Assembly (NCBI GenBank): GCA_936440205.1
Contig: OW387148.1
Location: forward strand, 27,955,961 to 28,019,960
Origin: Lepidonotus clava
Taxonomy: Eukaryota > Annelida > Polychaeta > Phyllodocida > Polynoidae
Length of the DNA stretch: 64,000 nt
Reading direction: 5' to 3'
Of the stretch, positions 46,445 to 57,674 are shown in pieces (position 1 is the stretch's first letter; each line of letters opens with the position of its first letter). The notes under the pieces are model-generated. The model was not told the origin of the DNA and did not search any database. It saw nothing but the letters and a program-made list of their open reading frames with translations. A program made the position numbers and the translations under genes.

Positions 46445-49400
46445 TCAGCAGAAAGGTGGTTCCTTTTTGATGCTGAGATACATCTTTCCTCGACCTGCCT
46501 CTTTTGGCGCATAATAGCCCATCTTGCCAGTTGGGTTATTGGTACATCTGTGAATAGACATAAACATGATTAAACATGATCTGTAAAGAAATATTCCAGC
46601 CAAATCAAACAATCAACTAACAAGTAATCAAAATCTACACCAATATGCTTTGGCTGTTCAATAATTAGTCAAAAAATGTTCATTGGCTTCTGGCTAAAAA
46701 CTATTTATCACTGCAACAGTGGGTACCAGCAATCTAGAAAGGTCCAGCAATTGTCTCTATAGGCCTACTCAGTGACATGGATAGTGGCACCTATGTATGT
46801 AAACTAATATGATATAATCTGATAATGAAATTACTCTTTTTTATCATAGAAAAAGTATAAGTATGAATCAAATGTGAAAAGACAAAAAATAATTTATTAG
46901 TTTTTCCATAGTAGGCTTAATCAATAGGGATTTTTGTCAACTTACTCTCCATCCTCAAAATTCTCCCAGCTAGGGCATTCATAAGCAACAAATGCACATC
47001 TGTTTATGGACTCAGTGTACATGTATACAGCGTACATGTGGGGCGATACCCATGGAATTGTACCACCAATGTCCAGATTATTTGGCCAGAAGTCAGCATC
47101 GGCCACAGCTTCATCAGCAAGGAATGTTGTATGAATGACATCAGTGAAATGAGCGAGACCCTTGTATGTGCCAGGCATTGGGTCCAGACCTAGTAAAACA
47201 GAAAATTGATTATATTGGCCATTGTCAAGTATTGAGTGAGGAGGTAAGGAAATTTCAAAGCGAAGTGGCAAAAGTTTCATATCTTTATCTTGATTTGAGC
47301 ACTATTATTGCCTTAGGTTCCTTTTAAGTCCTCTTGAAATACTGAATACATAATGAACTCTGTACAGTTATTCTCATTAAAGGGAGCCAAAGTCAATGTC
47401 ATGTCAAAATATGACAAAATTTCACAAGCCCAAATAACTATGAAAATATATTCTAAGAGCCTCAAGTTAACCCTTGGTTCAGTTAAAATCATGACAATTT
47501 ACTTTAACATTACATGAATTCCATAATACCCATGCTATATATGCCTGGAGACAGGCAATGTTTGTAAACAAACCAATTTTGGTGGGTCACCAATATTGAC
47601 CAGGGTCACGTTTTAGCATATTTTGATATAGTTTAAGTCAGTATTTACAGTCTATATTATTTCACAGGCCTAGGTTATGGCCATAGAACATAAATTATTT
47701 CAATAGTTAACAGAATTTTCAAAATTTTGAATAAACATTGCCTTTGGCTCCCTTTAAGGTTTAGGCTAGGTGACATTAGATCTTTTAAACCTGTTTTTGC
47801 TTTACATACCTGTGATCCTGCCCACTTTGGTTTTCATCTTCTGCCCAGTGAGACCCATCACACGCCCTCCCATAGAGTGACCAATCAGATGGATGCTCAT
47901 TGGGGACATCTTTATGTAAAGACACGGACACAAAATGGTATTTAAGTGTGAAATTATTTATAAAGTTTGAATTTCTAAAAGATATTCATTTAAAACTTTG
48001 CTATTTTCATTCAAGATAACGATATTTAAAACTAGCTCCTTATAGTGAGTTCTGACAGCACAATTTCACAATTACTTATAGATGATGACTTTAACTAAAG
48101 CTCCATACCCACTAACTGACAGGCCGACATTGGTGCCAATGTCAGCATTGCCGTCGGCGTGGACAGTCGGCTTTGGCATAAAATTATTATTATTATTACT
48201 TTTATTATTCAACAAGTCATCCTCAGGGTAATCCCCTGGTCTTCCAGATGATACATGGCAGTGTATATACAATTTAAGTGGAATAATATTGGGAAGGTTT
48301 AAACATGTGTGTCTCCCCACACAGAAAGCATGCTCCGAGGGGGATATATCTTAAGCTCTACAGCTAGTATTAAAGGAGATATGGGTAGATTCGTAAAAAA
48401 TAGGAATGAAAATGTCTTAAACCAATTTTGTGTGTGGAATTCAGTTATCCCACTCTAAACATTCCATATTGTGTGGAAAACATTCCATTTAGAATGTTAT
48501 GGAATGTTTTCCCCCATATATTACCTAATAATAGATGTTTGGTTACCATGGAAACGGCAACATTTTTTGGATTTTGTCAGAAATTGTAACCCATTTGGAT
48601 AAACATGACTTCATTATATTATCAGTCCAAACTATAATAGATTATCTTTTCTAGATCAAAAGTTATTCACATAAAAGCTTCTTAAGGCTTTCTTTGTTAA
48701 TTTACAGGGAAATTTCATTTCATTACTAAATATCCAGATAAATATCCAATATCCGGGCTTTTTGCCATTTTCAGGAATACTGACGCTCCTGTGTTCAACA
48801 GCCTGTAACTTCCTTGAAAATTATCTAAGTTTGATGTTCTTGGCATTATTTGAAAGCTTAAAATACCCTCTGTAATGCTTAATTTCCGCCTGGAGCATCC
48901 TTTCTGTGTGGGGGGGACACATGTTTGATAAGGATTGGCGGGATCGCCCCACCGGTCGGTGCTGCTGGCTGGCGCAGATGCCAATGTTGGCGCCGATTGT
49001 GTGGGTATGCCTTGTCTAAGCAGAGTTGGCCGACGGTGCCAATTTGTCCCAAAATCGGTTAGTGGGTATGGTGCTTTATACAATAGCTGTACAATAATAT
49101 AGAACAAACTGATTGAAATAAGAAAATGAACATGTGAATCTCACCTTAAAATGACTCTCAGACATAAGGAGAGTCAAGAAGGGCACAATCTCCTCTGCCA
49201 CCTTTTCAGCGTTGTCATAGGCGTCAGGCAGCCAGTCCACAGACGCCTTACTCCAGTCTACTATCACAAAGTTGATGTCCTCCTGCCAAGAAAGCAATTG
49301 TGTTATAAACAAATAATTGAAAATAAATGATGTTCATGATTGAGATTAATATCAAGGAATCTTTCCATGGACCTTAAATAGCTGATTTTATCACATGAAA

Positions 49401-51319
49401 GCAATTTAGGAATGTCAACAGAGGGGATCCGGAGCTGCAAATCTTTATTTGAAGAAAAATAATGTAACGAGATCTACATGTATAAAAAGAAAACCACAAC
49501 TGGGGGCATTTGTGTATGTTCCTGTACATTTCCAATGCATACTTAAACCCATGGGGGATGGGGGGGGGGGTCTAAGATTTTTGAAAATTTGCGTATGTAC
49601 TAAATGGAAGGCCCCCTGCTGAATGATGTTTCTTATATATCAAAATAGTCAGAAGACCATGGATTGTAATGATTACGTAATACATTCTGACAATTATCAG
49701 TGGACATAAGATCGGAATCTTTTATTTGTTAATCTATTTGTCACACCTAAGAGTGGTGACCCAGGAGCGGATCCAGGGCGACCATACTATTAAATATGGC
49801 TTCATGAACTATTTTCGATCATAATAAAAGTAGTACCTGTTAGTGGTACACTTTGTGGAATCAGGACCCACATAGGGTGCATTGCTGTAAAAGAAATACG
49901 AATCAGATGAAACAGAAAATGGTTCAAACCTTGGCGAGCATTGCATTCTTCATTTCATGCATGTACCAGTTCCAGCCAGCCCCTAAGTAACCGTGGGCAA
50001 AGAAGGTGATGTTCTTCTTTTCATCAAACGATGAGCGTCGGAGGGAGTCTGAGTTAGGGAGGATACACTCCCCTTCATTGATGGTCTTTCTGAAATTAAA
50101 ATAAATTAATATTAATATTAGTGCTGTGTAATATCATTAATATGTGATAATAATTTGCATTTGTGTAATTAAGAGAAAATGCACACAAGGCTCGAGACCT
50201 CTATTAGGGCCCTTACGAATGTTTTATTTTGGCCAATAACAGATATTATGATAAGCAAACTTACGTTACTAACGATAATTAAAAAGGGACATGAGCTAAT
50301 GAAACGCAAATTCCTCACCTAGTCGTTATGAAACAAGCCCCCTGCAGTGATCATGATAAGCACGAAAGTAATGAATGATTTCAATTATGAATAAATGATT
50401 TACATAAGAAAGAAAAATGTATATACATATATAGACCTTGTGCAGACGTGGTCACGTGACCACATTTTGGTGATCACCATGTGCTCATTATTACCACGTG
50501 GCACTCAAATAAATCTAACAATATAGATCATTAGTAATTGTTTACATTGACTTCAGGAGATATATTCTGATCATTTTAGCAAAAATATGTATTAAATGCT
50601 TTTAAAGTACAAAATTAAAAAAGGATTTTGAATCAAACAAAACCAGTAAAAGCTATATGACGTTATGTTCATGTCAATAGCATATTTCATAATGGTCAAC
50701 GTATATGACGCAGTTTCTTTGTTATAAAGAATGATGACAACTGCACACTGTTTATAATCCGTATACCATACTGCATCTCAACTGCCCACCTGGTGTAGAG
50801 CTTGTAGCCTCCTAGCCGGTCCCCAAAGTCACAGCCATTGTCTAGTATGGTGGGCAGGCGTTCAGAAATGCGTTTGTTCAGAGGCGAACCTAAAATTTAA
50901 GTGATCAGAGTTGAAAAAACGTTTGCCCCGAGGCTATACAAATATATGATGCATAATTTAGTATTCCATATATTCATTTGACTTTTAAGATTTTATTTAT
51001 GTACGTTCAAATTACGGAACTTTTGATTAATCTAAGACTGCTATTTTATGCGCAAATAATCATTGGTTACTGCATATAAAGTGCGATCTCCTAAGCACCT
51101 TAACAATATAGATCTAATATAATCATTATTATTTAGTCAACATTTTAATCGGATCAAAAGCAAATACAGTAACTATATATGATTAGATATTCCAGAGTTG
51201 TTTTACGTAAGTCAAGCAGTCATTGTAATGTAATTAGAATAGCAATTAAGATACTTACATAAGGCAAATCCTGCTAAAATATATAATCCAAACAATGCTA
51301 ATGTAGCACTGAGTTGCAT
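46445..51319 (-). CDS. Secreted pancreatic-lipase-family enzyme, lidless and PLAT-less (lipase 1)
   Basis: Seven exons: 51319-51259, 50889-50790, 50089-49930, 49282-49145, 47909-47810, 47189-46946, 46547-46445. All have GT-AG borders and consistent phases, giving 301 residues. Residues 1-20 form a signal peptide (MQLSATLALFGLYILAGFAL). The oxyanion region is FFAHGYLGAG. The nucleophile is Ser165 in GHSMGG, with Asp189 in GLDP and His237 in SPHMYAVYMYTESI. Pancreatic lipases have about 87 residues between Asp and His; here there are 48, and the two Cys that bound the lid are missing, so the active site should be open, as in lidless phospholipase A1-like members. The protein stops at PPFC right after the catalytic domain, without the colipase-binding PLAT domain. 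A digestive triacylglycerol lipase, galactolipase or phospholipase role is possible; the substrate cannot be told. It lies head-to-tail with its paralog at 52945-57674. Confidence 0.88.
48096..49078. mobile_element. MITE family B copy split by a nested element (lipase 1 intron)
   Basis: The ends TAAAGCTCCATACCCACTAA and TTAGTGGGTATGGTGCTTTA are inverted repeats. The subterminal GCCGACATTGGTGCCAATG and GATGCCAATGTTGGCGCCGA blocks are also mirrored. A separate inverted-repeat element (48303-48924) occupies the middle. It lies between lipase 1 exons 5 and 4. Confidence 0.7.
48303..48924. mobile_element. Nested inverted-repeat element inside the family B copy
   Basis: ACATGTGTGTCTCCCCACAC and AGAAAGCATGCTCC at the left are mirrored at the right (complement ACATGTGTCCCCCC, then CACACAGAAAGGATGCTCC). 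The terminal repeats are about 36 bp and the element is 622 bp. It contains repeated ACATTCCA words near 48460-48510 and no coding frame of note. Confidence 0.65.
49503..49615 (-). mobile_element. MITE family A, truncated copy (lipase 1 intron)
   Basis: Read on the minus strand it begins GGGGGCCTTCCATTTAGTAC and follows the family A consensus through GGAACATACACA, then stops. Confidence 0.65.
50430..50760. mobile_element. Probable family I element (lipase 1 intron)
   Basis: The left end AGACCTTGTGCAGACGTGGT matches family I. A weak mirrored end (GATGACAACTGCACACTG) lies near 50731-50748. It is between lipase 1 exons 3 and 2. Confidence 0.45.
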
Positions 51320-52898
51320 GATGGCGTCTGTTCTGACAACAATATGTTCTTCTCTTCTCAAGCTTTGTGAGGATCTTATGTCTTTTATCACATCTAAATC
51401 TACACCTTATCATGCTAATACACAGGTGGTGTGAATGGAATAAGAATATTGGTTGGTTTATTATATAACCAATGTATATATGTCACCTTATATGACACCA
51501 CATCCTCCTGCACTGATAAACTTAGGTCTGTTTTCCTACATATTGGTTCTGTACAAGGGGTGTTACCTCTTTAATTAGTTAATTTGTTCAACCCTATGAG
51601 TATGCATTTATGAAATGAGCATATTTAATCTGGTTGGCTGTGTAAATGACTAATTGGAGTTGAGTTTCCAAGGGGTGGCAAATGGTGGTTAGTCAACCAA
51701 TTAAGTAAGGTGAGGAATTAAGAGATGAACTGTGGAACAAATTAGGAAACAAATTACAGGGCGACCAACTGATGTGATTGTCAACGATAAGAGAAAAAAA
51801 ATCGGACATGTCTGATTTTAAACTATATTCATTGACACTTAGTGTGTCTAGTCACCCGACAACATGGCGCAAGTATGCTTTTTCATTGACGATCGACTAG
51901 ATGCAAACGGTTCTCCCCATGGAAACCAGACTTATATTGTTAATGGTAAAGTTAATGGTTTAGTAGTTAAAGCCCTTAACCTTAAGCCATATTTGTCCAT
52001 CGCATTTTACAATGAAATTACTTAGCAATTTCTTTCTGATTTAATCCTCAAAGATAGAAGTGTAAAACAAAATGAACCATGGTGACTTAGTTGAGAAATT
52101 GCTCATAAAATTTGGAAAATGCAGCTTTATATATTGGCTTTTTACCCATAGGAACTAATGTTAAAGCCTGTCAGCCCAACCATTAATGTCCAACCCTATT
52201 TTCCATAAAATGCAGCATTTTGATTGGCTGGCAAACCTGCAAATCTGTCAAAGGGTAAAATTTTAAAATTCATAACATTTCATCAGTACTCAGGGATATA
52301 GAAAAACATAATTTTTAGTTATTCCAGCAATTCCAACCCTAGGTGACAAGGATGGCTTATGCATGTACATCTATTTTGTCCAACCCTTGTCCAACCCTGG
52401 GATATACTGATATAGCGAGTGGGATGGGCTTATTAGTTCTATGAGGACCATCTGGCCCATATCTTGTTAATTCATTTTCGTGATTTGGCCGATCAGCTAA
52501 AATTTGATTAGTGTCTCATAATACCTGATTTTGTCTATAGGCAAAATTAGGGATAGATAACTCCGAGGTTATTAATAGGACTAGAGATACCAAAGATTTC
52601 AAGGCTCTAACTGCCTATTCTGCAGAGATATGGACCCACAAAGTTGGCAGCAGAATTAAGGGTTCCAATTTTGCTGCAAACTTTGGGTTATAAAAATTTA
52701 AATATTGTTAACAGTTTTGGGAATTTGATGTTCAAATTTGAAATTATGTTTCCTCAAAGTTTTTAGGAAGTTAATTTTAGGGATTTAAAGAAAAACTGAA
52801 ACAAAAATCTGAGGCACATTAAAAGTGAACTATTGGTAAAAATAAGTAACTGCAAATGGAGGGACAGTACATGAATATGTTAAACAGAATGCATCTTC
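51320..52898. other. Intergenic spacer between the two lipase genes
   Basis: This holds the promoter of lipase 1. TGATAA (GATA-type) words lie on the minus strand near 51382 and 51406, and a TATATAATAAA word lies about 140 bases before the ATG; none is decisive. A 53-codon plus frame at 51864-52025 starts in a good context but has no recognisable content. A fragment of family G is at 52454-52570. Confidence 0.35.
52454..52570. mobile_element. Fragment of foldback MITE family G
   Basis: It shares GGCCCATATCTTGTTAATTC and TTTGATTAGTGTCTCATAAT with the left arm of the element at 55116-55361. Confidence 0.6.
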
Positions 52899-52904
52899 TT
52901 TATT
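52899..52904 (-). promoter_or_regulatory. Poly(A) signal of lipase gene 2
   Basis: AATAAA on the minus strand, about 41 bases past the TAA stop at 52945, the same spacing as in lipase 1. Confidence 0.7.
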
Positions 52905-52944
52905 CACAGATTTCTTTAGGAAAGCAGTCATTACGTTTTGTGAA

Positions 52945-55900
52945 TTAGCAGAATGGTGGTTCTTTCTCAGTATGAAGGTACATGTTTCCACGGCCTGAGT
53001 ACTGCGGGGCATAGTGGCCCATTTTACTGGTAGGGTTGCTAGAGCACCTACAAGACAAAGGACAAGCAATTTTCAATCATAAATTCTATTATGCAACGAT
53101 GGCTGCTTTTCAATATTGAATCGATGCAGAACAATTATATCTATTCCAGAAAAGCCAAAGTTGCACCCTGCTTTTGTTAGTCTCAATGGTTTCTATGATT
53201 ACTGGGGATTTTTATTTTAGGCACTAATTTACAAGCCAACCTGCATCAGTCCAGAATCAAGATTTCCTCACATGATTTATCGTACACCATGATTATACCC
53301 GTTGATGAGACTAAAGCCCCATACCCACTAGGCGATTCTACCAGCGACTGGCGACGGGCAACAGCAGAATCACTGGGACAATCATTACCAAATTAGCTCA
53401 CATGTTAGTTTGTAACATTCAATGGTACAAACTAACATGTGAGCTAATTTGGTAATGATTGTCCCAGTGATTCTGCTGTTGTTCGTTGCCAGTCGCTGGT
53501 AAAATCGCCTAGTGGGTATGGGGCTTAAGGTACAACCATTTTTCAGACTAGAAAAAAGGCATAGAAGCATAATATACGTTAATTTCCTGACAATCTAAAG
53601 AATATGGCTTAGAGTACAGTTTATAGCATATAGTATAAATCAACTGAAAAATGTATACAAACTTTCAAATCAATGCATCAAATCAATGCATAAGACATAA
53701 TACTCTGATAAAAATAGATTAACACTTGTCATACTTACCTCCCAGCCTTAAAGTCTTCGCAGTTTGCACACTCATAAGCTGTAAACCCACATCTATGGAC
53801 AGACTCAGTGTACATAAAAATGGCATACATGTGGGCTTCAACCCAGCTCGTAGAATTCCCAAAGTCCATGTTGTTTGGCCAGAAGTCTACATCTCCCACT
53901 GCTCCGTCAGCATTGTCTGACGTGTGGATGACATCGTTGAAAGCTGCCAGTCCCTTGTAGTTGAAAGGGTCTGGGTCCAAAGCTGAATTATGCAAGTATA
54001 TACAAAATCAATAGACAACCATCACATCTTCAATAGTTGGTATTTTTGATATTATGATAGTGATCCAGGATATAGTTCACTGATCTCTTCCTGATTTCGA
54101 TATTATTATGCCAATACCAAGAAATTAGGCATGATTTGGGGAGGGGGAGTGTCAAAAAGTGTGGGTAATTCAAGGACGATGCTGAACACATAATCACCTC
54201 AACCTTACTGTGGGCAATATAATTTCAAACAATAATGTTTTATTTATATCAGAAATATCAGAAAAAATATTCTTAATACTACAAAAGCATAAACGTCCCA
54301 AAACCTGTAGGCTTTCCATACACCCTCAGAACCCCCTCAGAACCCACCCGCAAAAGCACCCAATTCAACCACATTAAATTTTATGCAGTAAATAACTGTA
54401 TCAATTTTGTATTGGTGTTTCAATGTGTCATGCATTGCGGTTTTTATAGTGTAGTAAAAACTTAAGAAACACAGAATATTGACTGCATATTGCATTACAT
54501 AAATATATCTGTAAATGCACTGGAGCCTGCAAAACTAGACTTAACATTGGTTAAATGAGCACATACCTGTGATCCTACCAACTTTGCTCTCAATCTGCTG
54601 CCCAGCCTTGCCTACCACTACGCCCCCTAGGGAGTGACCAATCAGATGGATACTTTTGGGGGACATCTAGCGTCGGAAAGGGAAAATGGAACAATATTTT
54701 AGTACCAGACAGTTTTCATACCATGGAGACTGGAGTGTAATTATCAAATGGACTCAGCCTGATACTGGTCATTCATTCAGGCCAAAAGACATTAGCTCTG
54801 GCCATATTGCTGCATTAGACATTTAGTTTTGTTGTACATAGTTTAAAAAATGTTTTCTTTTTATCTCATCAAATCTTTGGTTATTCTACATTGATATATA
54901 CAATATAACCACATACTTTTTCATATAATACCTCATGTCATGATAGATATATTCATGCATGTGTTCACTTTTCAATTGTAATTTTTCAAAAACAGACTCT
55001 CAATTACAGTTGCTTTATGAAGACGCTGTCCTTTGGTCATAGCATACTCTGGGCGCCATACTTAAGGTTTCTTTGAGGTGTAATTAATCATAAGTCACTG
55101 TGTACATAATCCTCTGGGTCCATATCTTCGTAACTGATTTGCGTTTTTAGGCTAATCGTTTGAATTTTGATTAGTGTCTCATTATGCCTGATTTTGTCTG
55201 TCACGAAAAGTAGGGATATCTTTTCAAAATAACATTGAAAAGGGATTGTTAGCTGTAGTTACTTTGATTGAAAGACAGAATAAAATTAATATGAATAAGA
55301 GACTAATCAAAATTCACATGATTAGCCTAATCACTAAAATCAGTTACGGAAATATGGCCCCTGGTAAGTAAATATAGCACAAATTTAGACAGTGCAACTA
55401 TTAATGTCAGTCGAATAATATCATTATTAATTTTCTTACAAAATATCATAAGGTTTGTCACCAAAGGAACATCAAAATGCATACCCCAATCTGTGCTTCT
55501 GAAACTAGGAGGTTCACAAGGCTGGCCAACTCTTTCGCCACCACTTTAGCATTATTTTCAGCTACGGGCAAATCAGCCACAGAACCTTTGCTCCAGTCAA
55601 TGATCACAAAGTTGATATCCTCCTGTTGAAAAAGATACATGCGTTTTATAATCATATTGTATAATTTAAACTATTCTATGCCAAATAGGGCATTGTATAT
55701 ATTGATGTAAGTTTTTCCTATATCGTTTATAGAAAGTATTACTCCTAAATGAAGCAATTTTGTACAACTTCTATACTAAGAAGTGAGACATATATAATAT
55801 TATGTATAATAGATTGTTTATCTAGGTAAATTGTTTGTGCATCATATCATTAATTTTAAGAGCCCCAGTGCACATGTATACATACAATTTATACAGAAGC

Positions 55901-57674
55901 TTATAAACATTTTAAAATGCATTTTCACACTGGTTTACACAGCTATGTTAGTGATTCAACTAAACCCAACTTTCTTATTGATAAAAGTTTAAGAAATAAG
56001 CTTCAAACCTTGGCCAGGACTGAATTTTTCATTTCATGCATGTACCAGTTCCAGCCAGCCCCCAAGTAACCATGGGCAAAAAGGATGACCTTTTTCTTTT
56101 CATCAAGAAGTGACTTTCGGAGAGAGTCTGTGTTTGGCTGTATGCATTCTCCTTCATTGATGGTCTTCCTGTAATAAAAAAAGAATGAACAATGACAGAT
56201 AATTTCCCTGTTATGTTATAAGGAGCTACATACAGATGGATATCAAAATTACCAGTTACATATTAACATAAAGGTTTATCAAAACCAATCAATTTGATGT
56301 AAGATTAAAATTGTAGAATGGAATTATTTTGGGCATGCAAGCCATGAATTGAACATCAATTTCATCTCAACCAGGATTGATTTGAATTTGAATTTGACAT
56401 TGGATTCAGATATAAATTGCCAATCATGACCAGTAAATCGTTAAGCTTTATGTCTATGCTATTGCCAATACTTAGATGTAGGCAATTAGGATACTGATAC
56501 AACTTTGAACTATCGTTAATGTTTGATTTAAGACTGCGTAATGTTCGTGTATATCCAAGTCTTCATGAGTCGTTTATCCAGAATGCCTGAGTAATTCAGA
56601 CTGCATTTAAAGTTTGTCCGTCCACTTCCCAATAGTTCAAAAGAAATGAACGATGAGGGAGCTTCTTAATATGAAAGGGTTTTTATTCAATAAACATCTC
56701 ATCCCGAGTCAAAGCCACCATGTATAAGTCTTCATCAGTCAACCTCCCATCTCCTATCAGCAATCAACCACATTTAGAACACGAGTTGCTCCAACACCTT
56801 CTAGACCATTCTAGTACTCAGCTCTATCACAATCCTATGTCCGAGGTAGTTGGTATTGGTAAACTCCAGTCTGTTACACGGGAGCCGATGTACTTACTCC
56901 AGGTATAACTCCTTGGCTAAACTTACTTAGCTGTTGTTCTCACTAAACTAAGTGACTACTAACTCCTAACTTAACTAACTGCTCGCTCCCTACCTTGCAA
57001 CGCCTTTTATATTGGTTAACAGGTGGCGCCAGGAGCGCAAGACATTTCTTCCAGAAGTAGACCAGAAGTAGACTTGCTAAGCCTGATCCTTGACGGACTA
57101 TATAACACGAGAACATATTAAAAGTGCTAAGCCACTAGTACAACTTTATTAACTCACCTAGTGAATAGTTTATAGCCGGAAAGACGGTCCTGTGTGTCAC
57201 AATCATCCAACAAAATAGGTTTAGAAAATTTATCCAGTGGAGAGCCTGCAATTATACGAGTTGTTAAATACACCTAAACTTACTTCTAAAGTATTTTGCT
57301 GTAATTGCATACATCTGTATGAAGATAATTATAAATATGGAATATAAACTGTAATCTAGACACTAATGCAATGTCGTAGGAATATGTCATGATGCCTCCA
57401 AAATAGTGCACTGTCTTGAAAATATGCATTATAATTACTAAAGTTAATTTCATCTACGTAATCTATATCACTCATGTGAGCATATAGTTTCTGTCATAGT
57501 TTTATCAAACCTGTGGGTAGTTTTTCAAGAAAACATTTTTGCAAAGACTGAAAAGGTGTATATAAATCATCTATTTATTCAGGAATATGAAATATGTTAC
57601 TTACCAGCTATTTCCCTTGGACATAAAAGGGACACAAAATGTAGGAATAGTACACCTACAAAAGCCAATCCCAT
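52945..57674 (-). CDS. Secreted pancreatic-lipase-family enzyme, lidless and PLAT-less (lipase 2)
   Basis: Seven exons: 57674-57605, 57245-57158, 56168-56009, 55622-55485, 54666-54567, 53982-53739, 53047-52945, giving 300 residues. Exons 3-7 have exactly the lengths of those in lipase 1 (160, 138, 100, 244 and 103 bases), in the same phases. A signal peptide fills about residues 1-22. The oxyanion region is LFAHGYLGAG. The nucleophile is Ser164 in GHSLGG, with Asp188 in ALDP and His236 in EAHMYAIFMYTESV. As in lipase 1 the lid loop and its Cys pair are missing, and the chain ends PPFC without a PLAT domain. GDVDFWPN matches the family's conserved segment better than the ADADFWPN of lipase 1. 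The catalytic core is intact, so it should be an active esterase/lipase. The substrate is open. It lies upstream of lipase 1 in the same direction, about 1.6 kb apart. Confidence 0.88.
53313..53527. mobile_element. Near-perfect hairpin MITE, family B (lipase 2 intron)
   Basis: Two arms of about 101 bp (53314-53414 and 53426-53526) are inverted copies with about four mismatches around an 11-base loop. The ends read AAGCCCCATACCCACTAGGC. The arm match makes this the youngest family B copy here. It lies between lipase 2 exons 7 and 6. Confidence 0.85.
55116..55361. mobile_element. Foldback MITE family G (lipase 2 intron)
   Basis: The left arm (GGGTCCATATCTTCGTAACT, then AGGCTAATCGTTTGAATTTT) is mirrored by the right arm ending GTTACGGAAATATGGCCC. 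The arms are about 75 bp around a spacer of about 95 bp. It lies between lipase 2 exons 5 and 4. Confidence 0.65.
56654..57115 (-). mobile_element. Solo-LTR-like sequence (lipase 2 intron)
   Basis: On the minus strand the 462-bp stretch starts TG and ends CA. It has CCAATATAAAAGG (CCAAT and TATA words) about 110 bases in and AATAAAAA near its end, as an LTR would. No partner LTR, internal region or clear target duplication is visible, so it would be an old solo remnant if it is an LTR at all. Family unknown. Confidence 0.3.

Noticed and set aside
51864-52025. 53-codon plus frame beginning MAQVCFFIDD
   Set aside because: Good start context but no recognisable content and no donor that leads to another plausible exon.
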